This document shows, piece after piece, positions 6,881-17,200 of a DNA stretch of 64,000 bases. The DNA lies in assembly GCA_965217095.1 (NCBI GenBank), contig OZ244235.1, positions 2,108,001 to 2,172,000 on the forward strand, in the 5' to 3' direction. This DNA is from CAYNZV01 sp965217095. GTDB taxonomy: Bacteria > Latescibacterota > UBA2968 > UBA8231. The notes beneath the pieces are model-generated. The model saw only the letters and a program-made list of their open reading frames with translations. It did no database searches and was not told the DNA's origin. Positions within the stretch are counted from its first letter, which is position 1. Each line of letters starts with the position of its first letter. Position numbers and translations under genes: made by a program.

Positions 6881-9800
6881 TTACAGATAACCGAATAGTA
6901 CCGTAAGATAAAACTTCCATGGTTGTTTGTCGCTTGTTTCGTCGATGCCGTAGGCACCATCGACCTGGATTCTGGTCGGCAGACCGTAATATGACAGCAT
7001 ATCGAAACGCAGCTGGCCTCCCACGTCCCGCAACGGCGCCTTGCGATCGAAGATCGGGTCGGGATCGTCGAAATTCCTGTCCCATGCTTTCCCCACATCT
7101 GCATAGACGGTTCCGTAGAGGCGCTCGAAATAGATATGGGCGAACCGGCGACGGATGCTTGGGATCAAGGGGAATCGAAATGAGGCCGTCGCCATCGCCG
7201 CTTTGCGCCCTTCCAGACTGTAGAACGTGTACCCTTTCATGAACGGCAGGCCCCCGAGGCGGTAATCGAAGAAGTCATCGATCAACTCCGCTTCATCAAC
7301 CTCCTCGTTGTCTATCCAGCCCCCATAAAAACGCAATCCGAACGTGGTGTTCCACGGCAGAGGAACGTACTCGTTCCAGTCGAGCGTGAATTGGTTGTAG
7401 AAGAGCTTCTTGTACTCTTCCTTGATAAAGGTCGTGTTGCGGTCGAAGTCTTCGAGAAAATAGTTGAAGACGCGACCGTAGCGAAAAAAGATTCGTCGGC
7501 CTTTGGGATTTATATCGCGGTCTTGCCTGCGCGCAATGCCGTTGTGTCGGTAGGTGAACCCAAGATCGAAGCCGTTGAGGTAGGTGTATCCGAACGGTTT
7601 TTGTTTCTCCAGATCGAATCCCAGCGTGCCGTCGCGCTTGGGCACAAAGAAATCGAATTCAATGCTCGCGTCGTACCTGTCGTAGGTGAGGAAAACGGCC
7701 AGTTCGTTGGGCCGGCCCAGATTGCCTCTAAGACCGAGGCTCACCTGGTTGAGATTAAAGTTAACCGCATTTATGACAGCATCCCTCGCTTCAGAGCTGT
7801 CTCCCCTGGAAGCATGCCGACGTTGGTGAAAGAACTCGGCAAAAAGAGTAGGTCGCCACTTCTTCAACTCATAGATGAGGAACAGGTCGCGATCGCCGTT
7901 TGCCGGCGCGGCGGCTATACCGGCGAAGATGCTCTGGCGACCGAGAACATCCCCGGTTCCCAGGTACAACCCAGGTTTGATCTCACCCTCGTCGATCATC
8001 ACGCGGGGTAGAATCGCCGACTTGAGAAAGTCGATTCGATAGGGCTCGGAGATTGACACCCTGGCAGATGATGTTCGCACAGGGTCCATCTGGGGCTCTG
8101 AAGAATTCTGCGGAAAGCCGGGGGATGAAACCGCCTCGGAAACGTTCAGATGGCGGATCTGGAATCCTTCTGCACCGTACGCGGCAAACGCTACATCGCC
8201 GTCCAACCCTTCGGTCGGCGCCAGCGCTCCTCCCTTGACGTTGGTGAGCTGCGATACCTCGCGGGTTCTAAGGTCTAACCTGAAGATGTTGAATATGCCG
8301 TTGATATCGGAGGCGAACAGCACGCCGCTGCCGTCCCGGGTAAAAACCGGATCTCGGTCTGTTGCCGGGGTGTTGACGATCAGCTCGATACGCGGCGGAT
8401 CGAGCATCACCGGCTCGGTCGATGCGAGGAGCTGACGCTGCAGGTTCGCAACCTCCACCATGCCGATGTCGCGACGCCCGTCGCGACCGATGGAAAAAAC
8501 CAGGAAGCGACCGTCCGGCGACCAGCGGGGCGTATACAGCTGAGTACCGTCCGCGATTTCGGTGAGGAAACGAATCTCTTCCCCGTCGGCGCTGAGCAAC
8601 CCCAGGTTGTTGTTGGTGCCCTGATTGCGCACGAACGCGATCCAGTTTCCGTCGGGAGAGTAGCGTGGATAAAAACCGCGCAGACCGGTGCTGATTCTCC
8701 GCAGTCTCTCGATGCTGTACCCCGACAGCATCCCAGGCACTGTAGCCAACAGCTTGGGAACGAAACCGACGTCCCGGTCATCCAGATCCAACTCGTAGAC
8801 ATCCGCCTGCCGCGATCCGTACTTGTCGGCCGCATCCTTCCGCACGAACAAGAGTTTGCCGCCGTTCGCGGACCAGGAAATTGATGAGGTGGACACCCGT
8901 GGAACGACGATCTCATCCTCTTCACTCTCCAGATCCCTGATCACCAGCGAATGGGATCCGTAGTGGCGCTTCAGACTCGACAGGAAGGCGAGCTTCTTTC
9001 CGTCCGGAGAGAACTCCGGCCACATGTTGGAAAACCCCGTCCCGGCCAGCTCTTCCCCCTCTCGCAGCTCCCCCAACGCACCCACCTGCGCGGTGTACTT
9101 CTCATGCATGGATGAGCGCCAGTGAAGGTGCAGTTCCTCGGCGGAGATTCCCAGCACCTGTTCGATAGCACGGCCGAAATCGAGAATGGTCCACCCGGAA
9201 GCAGCTCGCGCCAGTTCGGCCAATTTCTGCTCACCGTAGGTATCCGCGATGTAGCGCACCAGGGCGAATCCGTGGTCGTAAACGAATTCGTTGCCAAACC
9301 CCCGCTTGCCGAACACCCCCATGTCGTCCATGGAGAGCAACTCGTGATTGAGCACCGCGGTGCGCAGAATCATGTCGCGATGGGAGTCCCATCGATCGTA
9401 GCGCTGGTACTGCGCGACCCCCTCCGAGAACCAGTGGGGAACGTTGATGGTCATGATCGGGTAAGAGACCAGCCGATCGGGAAAGCCGGTCAGTACGTCC
9501 GGCCGGTCCTTCTCGCGTTGATAGCCGAAGTATTGGATGTAGAAAGCGGGAATCCGTTGGGGACCTTTGCGAGCCGCGCCCAACGAAACGATGTGGGTGA
9601 ACTCGTGGGTTATGACGTTGCGCAGCCAGTCCGTAGAGCCGCGAAGCTCGTAGTCATGTTCGAGTGCAGTAGTCCAGATCTCTATGGTGTCCTGAAAGAA
9701 ATAGGCGGCGCCGTTGGCGACATCGTCGTAATCCTTCAGAACGATCCGCACCTTGGAACCGGGCTGGTAGTCGTACAACCGTGTGATCGGACCGTACACC

Positions 9801-10051
9801 TCCTCCGCTACCTCCGCGGCTTTGCCGGCGGCGGTTTCCAGGCCTTCATGGAACAAGACCCGGAAATGCTCCGTTTCCAGCACCTGCCACTGGAGCTCCG
9901 GGTGATTCTGTGCGTTCGCAGTCGGTGCCAGCACCAACAGCAGAAGAATGAGAGGGGTAATCCATGCTGCACCGGCGGGCGGAGATGGCGCCCACTTGCA
10001 ACCCGAGGCGGATCGGCAGACCGGACCAGGCACTGCGGGTTGCAACTTCAA
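6881..10051 (-). CDS. Peptidase MA-like / PD40 beta-propeller / outer-membrane beta-barrel fusion protein
   Basis: About 1056 aa in three parts. (1) After a signal peptide near residues 30-48, a gluzincin domain with HEFTH near residue 150 and the downstream VPHWFSEGVAQY Glu: zinc ligands intact. (2) A TolB-like PD40 propeller, residues about 330-620, with repeats such as WPEFSPDGKKLAFLS, YPRYSPDGNWIAFV, TPRWSPDGRFLVFS and DPVFTRDGSGVLFASD. (3) A C-terminal region of about 350 residues resembling a BamA/surface-antigen barrel (RIFFRYGRVFNYF, YADVGKAWD) ending in FYLTVLFGYL. The start is uncertain: TTG 10051 overlaps the upstream stop, with alternatives TTG 10045 and GTG 10033, all before the hydrophobic segment. 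A surface-tethered protease or outer-membrane assembly factor is inferred; no substrate is visible. Confidence 0.82.
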   Translation of the reverse strand: MKLQPAVPGPVCRSASGCKWAPSPPAGAAWITPLILLLLVLAPTANAQNHPELQWQVLETEHFRVLFHEGLETAAGKAAEVAEEVYGPITRLYDYQPGSKVRIVLKDYDDVANGAAYFFQDTIEIWTTALEHDYELRGSTDWLRNVITHEFTHIVSLGAARKGPQRIPAFYIQYFGYQREKDRPDVLTGFPDRLVSYPIMTINVPHWFSEGVAQYQRYDRWDSHRDMILRTAVLNHELLSMDDMGVFGKRGFGNEFVYDHGFALVRYIADTYGEQKLAELARAASGWTILDFGRAIEQVLGISAEELHLHWRSSMHEKYTAQVGALGELREGEELAGTGFSNMWPEFSPDGKKLAFLSSLKRHYGSHSLVIRDLESEEDEIVVPRVSTSSISWSANGGKLLFVRKDAADKYGSRQADVYELDLDDRDVGFVPKLLATVPGMLSGYSIERLRRISTGLRGFYPRYSPDGNWIAFVRNQGTNNNLGLLSADGEEIRFLTEIADGTQLYTPRWSPDGRFLVFSIGRDGRRDIGMVEVANLQRQLLASTEPVMLDPPRIELIVNTPATDRDPVFTRDGSGVLFASDINGIFNIFRLDLRTREVSQLTNVKGGALAPTEGLDGDVAFAAYGAEGFQIRHLNVSEAVSSPGFPQNSSEPQMDPVRTSSARVSISEPYRIDFLKSAILPRVMIDEGEIKPGLYLGTGDVLGRQSIFAGIAAAPANGDRDLFLIYELKKWRPTLFAEFFHQRRHASRGDSSEARDAVINAVNFNLNQVSLGLRGNLGRPNELAVFLTYDRYDASIEFDFFVPKRDGTLGFDLEKQKPFGYTYLNGFDLGFTYRHNGIARRQDRDINPKGRRIFFRYGRVFNYFLEDFDRNTTFIKEEYKKLFYNQFTLDWNEYVPLPWNTTFGLRFYGGWIDNEEVDEAELIDDFFDYRLGGLPFMKGYTFYSLEGRKAAMATASFRFPLIPSIRRRFAHIYFERLYGTVYADVGKAWDRNFDDPDPIFDRKAPLRDVGGQLRFDMLSYYGLPTRIQVDGAYGIDETSDKQPWKFYLTVLFGYL

Positions 10052-13035
10052 TTGCGAACCGCCAAACGCACGAAAGCCTCTGCCTGGCCGCCGGTTGTTT
10101 CCTTAGCCCGCAAACGACAGATGTAGAGGCCGCTGGCGTAGGTTCGCAGCGACCAACGAAGCTCGTTTTCCGAAGGGGTCAACAAGCCGGTTTCCCGTTC
10201 GATTCGATCCACCCTGTTGCCGACAGCATCGAATACCTCAAGGGTCATTCGTGCAGGTCGCGCGAGAAAGAACCGCAAGTGAGCGTCGTCGACAGCGGCC
10301 GCCGGGTTCGGATAACAGTAGACCATCCCGGCGGGCATCAGTTCGTTGGTAGGTGCCACCGGGCGAAGTCCCGTATCAGGGGCCGCGTTAAGCCCTCGCG
10401 CATCAAACCCATCCTGCGGCCAATCGGCGGTTTTCCCCGCATACTGTTCGCGTACGGCGCGTGGATTCCACACGTATACCGCATCAGATCCTACGGCGGC
10501 GAGCTCGAGCAACCCGTCTCCGCTCAAATCCGCGGCCACCGGTGTTGCGTTGACCGCAGAGGTCGTCAACAGCGGCAATCCAGACAGCAGCGCCCCGTTC
10601 GTGTCCATGCCCAAAACACCTTTGCCGGTACCGGCAAACAGCTCCTGATTCGTGTTTCCGTCCAGATCCGCCAGAATGGGGTTGGTTCGCAGCGGCCCGA
10701 GCTCGAGAAAATGGGCGGGGCCGGACGGAAAATCGCGTTGGGTCAGACCGGTTGCATCGAGAACGTGGAACTCGGTCTCCGTGGCCATCGTGATCTCCAG
10801 CAATCCATCGCCATTCACGTCGCCAAGCGCCGGAGCGCCGAGCGCGGGAGACGGAAGTTGCGTGGCGAACTCATGGCCCGCGGTGGAGATGCTCGAAACC
10901 CGATCCCCTGCGGAGTGTATAATCTCTGCTGCCCCATCTCCGTCGATATCGCCGGCGACGATTCTGCCCGCGACCCCGGTCACCAAATCTCTAATCGGTA
11001 GCATACCCGATGTTGCCAGGCGCAATACCTGATTCTCGATGGCAACTGCCAATTCTGTCCCACCATCACCGTCCAGGTCTCCCGCCGCCAGAGCCACCGC
11101 AGTAACCGGCTCGCGTCGAATCTCCAGCCCGGTCCGGGCATCGAGAAAAATCAGTTCGTCGGTGGCGAGGGCGAGGACGGTTCCGGCGGACAGGCCGTCG
11201 ATCGCAGTCAGGAACGACGCGGCATGCACCAAATCGTCTACCGCTACCGCCCACATGGGTTCGGTCTCACCCAGCTGCCAGGCAGAGACCTCGGAGTCCC
11301 GCTGGACAAACAGATCCCAGCGGCCGTCGCTGTCGGCATCGCCTGCGGCCAGCAGGCGGGCGCCGGGTACCGTCCAGGCCAATGCTTCGACATCTCTGGT
11401 CCCGGTCCGTACACCGACGTCATCGGTCCACACTAGCTCCAGTTCTCCATTGCCGTTCAGGTCGGCGGCCTGCAATCGCCGGCCATTTACGGCCGTTCGG
11501 GGCCACCCGGTCAGCGAGCGTTCGAATCGAATGTCTACCTCCACGACGTCTCCCGGAGGACTCAAGACCTCGATGCGCAACCCGCTGACCATGCCCGTAT
11601 TGCTGTTGCTGTTCGGCGTGGTGGCGGTTTCGAACACAGCCTGGCTATTTGCGTGGAAAGGGTCGTCGGGCGAACCTTCGATCTGGTCCAACCGAGAGAA
11701 GATCGGGTTGCCCACATCCCGAAACCCATCGGCCTCTTCCAAGGCGATGCCTTGGCGGACCGGATCGTTGTTGACGGCACCCGCACCTATTCGATCGCCG
11801 ATGATTTCGTCATCCACGTGCCATATGAGAACCCCCGACCCTGGAACGAACGCGTCGTATTCCTCCACCGCGCGCCACACCCCGGCGCGGTCGTCGCGGG
11901 AAAACTCCACCGTTCCGGCGTCGATCCAAATCGTTTCGTCGTCGTCAAACGGACTGGAAACCCCTGCAGGCGTACCTCTGTTCGCCCTCTGCACGCGATT
12001 CTCCAGAAGGAAATATTCGCTGTCGGTGATCGGGATGCGAATCGCTTTGGGCAGATCGGAATTGCGGTCGGTAGCGGACAGCCGGACGGTCGTGTCCCGC
12101 GAGACAACGACGGGTTCGATCCAACCCAGACGTGCCTTGCTCCAGGCCATCGGATGGGGCGGTACGAAACCGAGAGTAAACAACAGACTGTCCTGAAGAA
12201 CGAAACCTCGCACATTTGCTCCGACATCCATCAGGCTCCATGCCCCCAGCGCCGGCAGCCCATCGGCAAAATTCGACAGGCCGATGAGGCCCAGTTGGTG
12301 ACCGAAGAATTTGGCAAACAGGCCGTTCATCCCAGCCCGGCCGTTTTGACTCAAGCTTTCGGGCAGTATCCAGGCGTCGCGAATCTCGTGTCCGCAGCTT
12401 CCGTCGCCGGCGACGAGCGGTGCGGTCAGGAAATCCTGCATATCGGTGGTGTCCAGGTAGACCGAGCGGATGTCGTTGAGCTCGCCGGTTTCATGGCCGA
12501 TGCCGGCGTGGATGATCAGAAAGCTGTTGAAATCCGCGAAGCAGGGACCCGCGGGATCTGCGGCAGCGCTGTCCACCGCCGCAGATACGAGCTCGATCCA
12601 TTTGGAGCCAATCTCAGCCGACGACCGCCCGTTTCCGTAGCTCAATGCCGAGCGTGGCATGGTGTAGGCTGCTGTGGGCTCGCGTGGAAAGACGGCGTAG
12701 TCGATCTGCACCTCTTCGTCCGAGACTACCCGGTAGTAGCGGGCCAGGGCATCCAGATGATGAGAAAAGTAGGCTGAATCGTGTGGCGGCGTGTCGTACG
12801 GAAAGGGATAGTCTGGCCGCGCTTCGCGGAACCCACGCAAGTCGAACCTTCCACGACCCGTAGTCGTGGATTCGTCAGGTTCCTCCAGCGGGAAGTCGAC
12901 CCGCAACGCGAGTACTCGCCACGCCTGGGCGGCGTGGGCGGATGCCACGGAAACCGCCACGACGCAAATGGACAGAAGAAGAGTTCTCAGTGTGAGCAAC
13001 TGCAGAAAGGGGTAAGAAACGGAGAACCTATCCAA
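10048..13035 (-). CDS. M6-like metalloprotease homologue with degenerate active site, FG-GAP repeats and T9SS-type C-terminus
   Basis: About 995 aa with a signal peptide (LLLSICVVAVSVASAHA). Residues 40-480 follow the M6 (immune inhibitor A) fold, e.g. SFLIIHAGIGHETGELNDI and LLENRVQR. Where active enzymes have HEFGHxLGLPDLYD this one reads KFFGHQLGLIGLSNF (codons 12298-12312): the first His and the catalytic Glu are replaced, so proteolysis is not expected. Residues about 510-870 hold at least seven FG-GAP/VCBS-type calcium-binding repeats (DLNGNGELELVW, DLDGDGGTELAV, DIDGDGAAEII, DVNGDGLLEI, DLSGDGLLELAAV). An FlgD-like domain (YCYPNPAAAVDDA) ends the protein. TTG 13035 is the apparent start. 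It overlaps the next gene and follows the PorV-like gene by 50 nt. A surface adhesin or scaffold role is inferred. Confidence 0.83.
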   Translation of the reverse strand: MDRFSVSYPFLQLLTLRTLLLSICVVAVSVASAHAAQAWRVLALRVDFPLEEPDESTTTGRGRFDLRGFREARPDYPFPYDTPPHDSAYFSHHLDALARYYRVVSDEEVQIDYAVFPREPTAAYTMPRSALSYGNGRSSAEIGSKWIELVSAAVDSAAADPAGPCFADFNSFLIIHAGIGHETGELNDIRSVYLDTTDMQDFLTAPLVAGDGSCGHEIRDAWILPESLSQNGRAGMNGLFAKFFGHQLGLIGLSNFADGLPALGAWSLMDVGANVRGFVLQDSLLFTLGFVPPHPMAWSKARLGWIEPVVVSRDTTVRLSATDRNSDLPKAIRIPITDSEYFLLENRVQRANRGTPAGVSSPFDDDETIWIDAGTVEFSRDDRAGVWRAVEEYDAFVPGSGVLIWHVDDEIIGDRIGAGAVNNDPVRQGIALEEADGFRDVGNPIFSRLDQIEGSPDDPFHANSQAVFETATTPNSNSNTGMVSGLRIEVLSPPGDVVEVDIRFERSLTGWPRTAVNGRRLQAADLNGNGELELVWTDDVGVRTGTRDVEALAWTVPGARLLAAGDADSDGRWDLFVQRDSEVSAWQLGETEPMWAVAVDDLVHAASFLTAIDGLSAGTVLALATDELIFLDARTGLEIRREPVTAVALAAGDLDGDGGTELAVAIENQVLRLATSGMLPIRDLVTGVAGRIVAGDIDGDGAAEIIHSAGDRVSSISTAGHEFATQLPSPALGAPALGDVNGDGLLEITMATETEFHVLDATGLTQRDFPSGPAHFLELGPLRTNPILADLDGNTNQELFAGTGKGVLGMDTNGALLSGLPLLTTSAVNATPVAADLSGDGLLELAAVGSDAVYVWNPRAVREQYAGKTADWPQDGFDARGLNAAPDTGLRPVAPTNELMPAGMVYCYPNPAAAVDDAHLRFFLARPARMTLEVFDAVGNRVDRIERETGLLTPSENELRWSLRTYASGLYICRLRAKETTGGQAEAFVRLAVRN

Positions 13036-13085
13036 AAACAGCCAAAACGGTCTCCGCGCGGCTGCTCCGGATGGTCAGGTTTCAC

Positions 13086-14120
13086 TCAGAAGATAAGATT
13101 CAGGGAGAAGCGCGTATTGTCGTCGACCGGCGTTCCGTCGCCGATGATATAAGCCACGTCCAGCTGGAAGATATTGTACCGAAGGCCTACGCCAGCGGTC
13201 CACAGATTCAGGTCGCCGTCATCATCCATCGAGCGCCCCCCGCGCATGGCGAAAAAAGCGTCCTCCTGGCCGTAGCGATATTCCGCGCCGAGATGGATAT
13301 CGATCTCCTTGAACTCGTCTCCCAGGGACTCATCCGCCCATGCCTTGACCAGATTGCTCAAGAAAGTCCCGTCGGCAATCAGGGGTTTGTAGATGTCCAG
13401 CGAAAACAGAATGTCGTTAAACTCGCTATCCAGTGCCTCGTAGGCCAAACCAACCACGATGTGCTGCGGCAAAGGGTCCGCCTGGCTGGCGTCGATGTAA
13501 GCTATCTTCGGCCCTAGGTTTCTCAGGGCTGCGCCGAAGGTCAGTGTCGGATTGACATGCCACAGATAACCCAGGTCGGCAGCGAAACTGTTCCCCACCC
13601 CTTTGCCCCTCTCGATACCGGCTCCCTGGTCGGCCAGGTTACTGCGGATGAACTTCAAGCCAATACCCGCGGACATGTTCTGCCCGATTTCGGCGCCGTA
13701 CGCGCCTGAAACCGCTACATCGTAGCTGCGAAAGGTTCCCTGAGCGTTACCCCGTTCGTCGGTTCGCAGCTGCTCTCCGAGATTGAGAAGCGCCATATTG
13801 ACGCCGAAGTTGCCCCAGCCCTCTATGGGCTGCGCGTAACCGAGGAACTCGTAGGATAGATCGTCAGCCAATCCGGGCAACCACTTCATGTGGGTAAAGT
13901 TCAGCTTCTTTCCCTGCTGGCCCGAGAGGGCTGCCGGGTTGAAATAACTCGCGGTTGCATCGTCGGCGATAGCCACGTACGACTCGCCCATGGCGATGCC
14001 GCGGGCACCCGGTTCGATCAAGAGAAACAGTACCGCCGACCGGCTCTCGGGCGTGGCGTGAGCGCCGGTGGCGCCGACAACGATGAACCCCGCAAACAGA
14101 AAGGCGCAGAGCTTCTTCAT
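13086..14120 (-). CDS. porV: PorV/PorQ-family outer-membrane protein (T9SS shuttle-like)
   Basis: 344 aa, starting at ATG 14120 with GAGGAGG 7 nt upstream. The signal peptide MKKLCAFLFAGFIVVGATGAHA is followed by the PorV/PorQ hallmark LIEPGARGIAMGESYVAIADDATASYFNPAAL, common to FadL-like barrels of this family, and ends with NTRFSLNLIF, an aromatic-terminated strand of an outer-membrane barrel. In Bacteroidota, PorV carries T9SS cargo from the translocon to the PorU attachment complex. Here it sits directly between a PorU-like gene and two proteins with T9SS-type C-termini, consistent with that job. The symbol is by family and context: no PorK/L/M/N/SprA genes are in this window to prove a complete system. 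Confidence 0.85.
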   Translation of the reverse strand: MKKLCAFLFAGFIVVGATGAHATPESRSAVLFLLIEPGARGIAMGESYVAIADDATASYFNPAALSGQQGKKLNFTHMKWLPGLADDLSYEFLGYAQPIEGWGNFGVNMALLNLGEQLRTDERGNAQGTFRSYDVAVSGAYGAEIGQNMSAGIGLKFIRSNLADQGAGIERGKGVGNSFAADLGYLWHVNPTLTFGAALRNLGPKIAYIDASQADPLPQHIVVGLAYEALDSEFNDILFSLDIYKPLIADGTFLSNLVKAWADESLGDEFKEIDIHLGAEYRYGQEDAFFAMRGGRSMDDDGDLNLWTAGVGLRYNIFQLDVAYIIGDGTPVDDNTRFSLNLIF

Positions 14121-14251
14121 TGAGAGACCTCCTCAGACTTGAGTTTGAGCTTTCGGTGCTGAATACTGCAAAAACGTTGGCTCATTCCTTCAAGCTGCTC
14201 CTCCTGTTTCCTTTTTTTGGCGTGTCCCGGACGTAGGCTCGCGAGACAACA

Positions 14252-17200
14252 CTATTCCTCAATGACCTGCAGGGCGGCGGTCCGCTTGACTGAATTGCCT
14301 TCTTCAGTTCTCGCCCGCACGCGATACAACAGGGCACCACCGGCCATCTTGTGCGTAGGCTTCCACGCAACCTGGTTGAAACCCAACTCAGTGGAACCTA
14401 CGATTTCCTCCACCAAACGTCCGCTAACGGTGAAGATCTTAATATCGACCTCAGTTGCCCTAGACTTTAAAATGTACGTGAAGTGGCCTTCTTCGGCCAT
14501 CGGATTCGGCACAAAAAGAACCTCGGACAGAACCTCGGTGCCGGCCTCGGCAACATCGACCGATACCTCCACGGACCCCGAGTTATTGAAGGAATCCCAC
14601 GCCTTCAGACGAATCGAGTGCTCACCCGGTTCCAAAGCCGGAAGTTGGAATTCCAGGCTGCCTTCGGCATAACCATCCCCACCCACAATGAACGACTCGG
14701 TGACCTGAAAGACCTGGTTGTCGATTACCAGCTCGATCTCGTGGCCGGTTTCCCCGGTGATGTTGATTCCGCTGGGATCGCTGATCGATGCCTGCAACAC
14801 CGCCTCCTGCGGGATCGCGTCGCCGCTTTCGAACCCGCTTTGCCCCTGGAATTGGATTCGAATGGCAGGTCCTTCATCGTCCGTGGTGACGTCGTCAGCC
14901 GTACCGGCAAGCACCAGCCCGTCTAACGATCCGAAGGCGCTCGGTCGGCCATCGGCCGATGCAAAAGCGCTAACACGGCCGCGCACGCCGCGATAGGTTA
15001 TATCTTTAGGCACCCTGAACTCGGTTTCAAAACGACCGTTCTCGACGCGCAGGTTCGCCCTGAACAGGGGCGACCCCAACTGGACGTAAGTGAACCCGTC
15101 CAGCTGACTCGCCAGCGCCGAGTCGAAGGCGTTTACGAGAACCTCGCCATTGAAATCACCTTCGAAGTTTCCCTGCTGGTCGACGATTTGACCGCTGATG
15201 CGCACAGCGCCGAGGGCTCGAAGGGTATCCGGAGCTACCAGCACCACCTGGTAGCGAGGGCTTGCCAGGCGCATTGCCGGATCGCCGATCAGCGAATACC
15301 GCTGCACATTGACGCGATCTGTTTCGGTGATTTGCACCAGCTGTTTCGCCTCCATGAGCCCAAGTCCGACCGGAACGGCCTCACGGTCGGAGCGGTACAT
15401 CCGATCGTGAAACATATACGCCAGGGTCATGTTGCTATGATGAAATCCAACCCTGGTAGCCGAAATCATGCCGATAACCCCACCGGAGGGCAGCTTCAGG
15501 AGATCCTCGGGCATGGAGCTGCGTACCGGATCGTCGAACGGGCCCACCTGACTGGCCGCCATAAACATGAACGGGAGGCGAGAGCCGTTAGCCACATCTC
15601 CCAGATCGCGGGAGGTGACGAACATCTGCTCATGGGCCAGAGTCTGCCAGTTGCCGTGTCCGAGATAGGTGACGATGAGCGCCCCCTCGTTGAACCGTCG
15701 AAGGAATTCGTCTCGGGCACGGGGTTTCAGACGTCCTTCCAATGGGAACTGGGCGAGGTAGAGTTTGCGCAAATCGAGTCGTGCCGGAAAAAAGCCGCTC
15801 GCCATGCGCTCGGCGTCCCAGAGAAACCAAGACTCGACCGCCCCCGGTTTGTCGGAATTGTGCAGATCGTCGGCGATGAGGAGAACCCGGCTGCGCCAGG
15901 CTCCTTCTTCCAACTCGCTATCGTAGTCGATCAGCTTGTCCACTACGAGGTCGGCTTCTGCGGCCGTTTGGACTGTAAGCCTTCCGATCGCCATATCCGG
16001 GATCTTGTCGTCCCCGGCAACCCGAACATACCACTCATCGTAGGTGCTTTCGCCATCCTGATACGGCGGGATCCAGTTGCCCGGGCTGGTGCCCGAGTTG
16101 TTTTTGTAGTCGTAGCTGCCGTCACCGAAGAGAACGACATACAGCGGGACGGGATCCCAGTTCTCGGCAGCGAATTTCATGAAGTTTCGAATCGCAGCCG
16201 GGTCGACCAACCCTCCGGAGAATTCGTCGTAGATATCGGCCACGTCTACAGCCCTGCTGCTCAAAGCTGGGCCGTGCCGCTGGTCTTGTGCCCGCCATGC
16301 GGCCAGGCGTTCCGCCGCGGCCAGAAAGTCGCGGTGAGCTATGACCAGGTATGTTGCCCCCTGACCGGCTGTTCTCAGGTTTACCGAGCGGTCGAGCTCC
16401 ACGCTGATCGGTTTCTTCCATCGTTCTTCCCCCGCCACCAGGTAACTCCTTGGCGAGGATGCCGCCGCGTCCTGGAAGCGAACAGTTCCAGCCACCGGGT
16501 CGTGAGCGAAATTGACGATCTCGGTGAGCTCGTCGGAGAATTCGAAGATTCGAGGGGAAACCTCCTGCCGGAAGCCGGTAAGGTGATATTCCAGCATATC
16601 CGAGCCGGCAACTCCATCGAAGCGCAGTTCGGATCGCTGCGCCGAAAGCTGTCGCGAGTATTCGATTTCGTACCAGTCCAGTCTCGTTAGATCCTTGTTT
16701 TCGTGGACCAACCCCAAATGATTCACCCCTTCTCGTGCCCCAGCTTCGGCACGAAACTCGGAGGTATCAACCTGACTGCCGAAGAAGGCTATCTTACCTA
16801 TCTCTTCCTCGTTCCACTTGACCGAAAACCTATGGTCTTGAAACGTCCAGCCAAAGAACCTCAGGCGGATGTCCACCGGCTGGTCGACAGCGTCGCGAAC
16901 GACCGTCGAGAAATTTCGAGCGTTACCTTGAAACTCTTCCCAATACCATTCATAACCGGAACGAACCGAAAAGGTCTGAATCAATATCTTTGCTTCGCTT
17001 TCCACATGCTCGCGAACCCTGTGGTCAGTGACTATCTGCGGCTCCGAAATCGCATGCGACCCATCTCTAACGGCGCGGCGAAGCCCCGTTCGTTCGCCGG
17101 CAATCTCCAACCAATAGACATTCTGCTTAGTGTACAGGTTGCGGCGAAATGAATATTCACCTCGATTGCCGTGGTATTCCCAGCGGGCGAGCGGTTCAGC

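Noticed and set aside
14200..14250. Hairpin after the PorU-like gene as terminator
   Set aside because: Stem is imperfect and followed by A rather than T on the minus strand; more likely transcription continues into the PorV-like gene.
15188..16690. 500-codon plus-strand frame opposite the PorU-like gene
   Set aside because: Exactly antisense to a well-supported coding region, with no recognisable domain or ribosome site.
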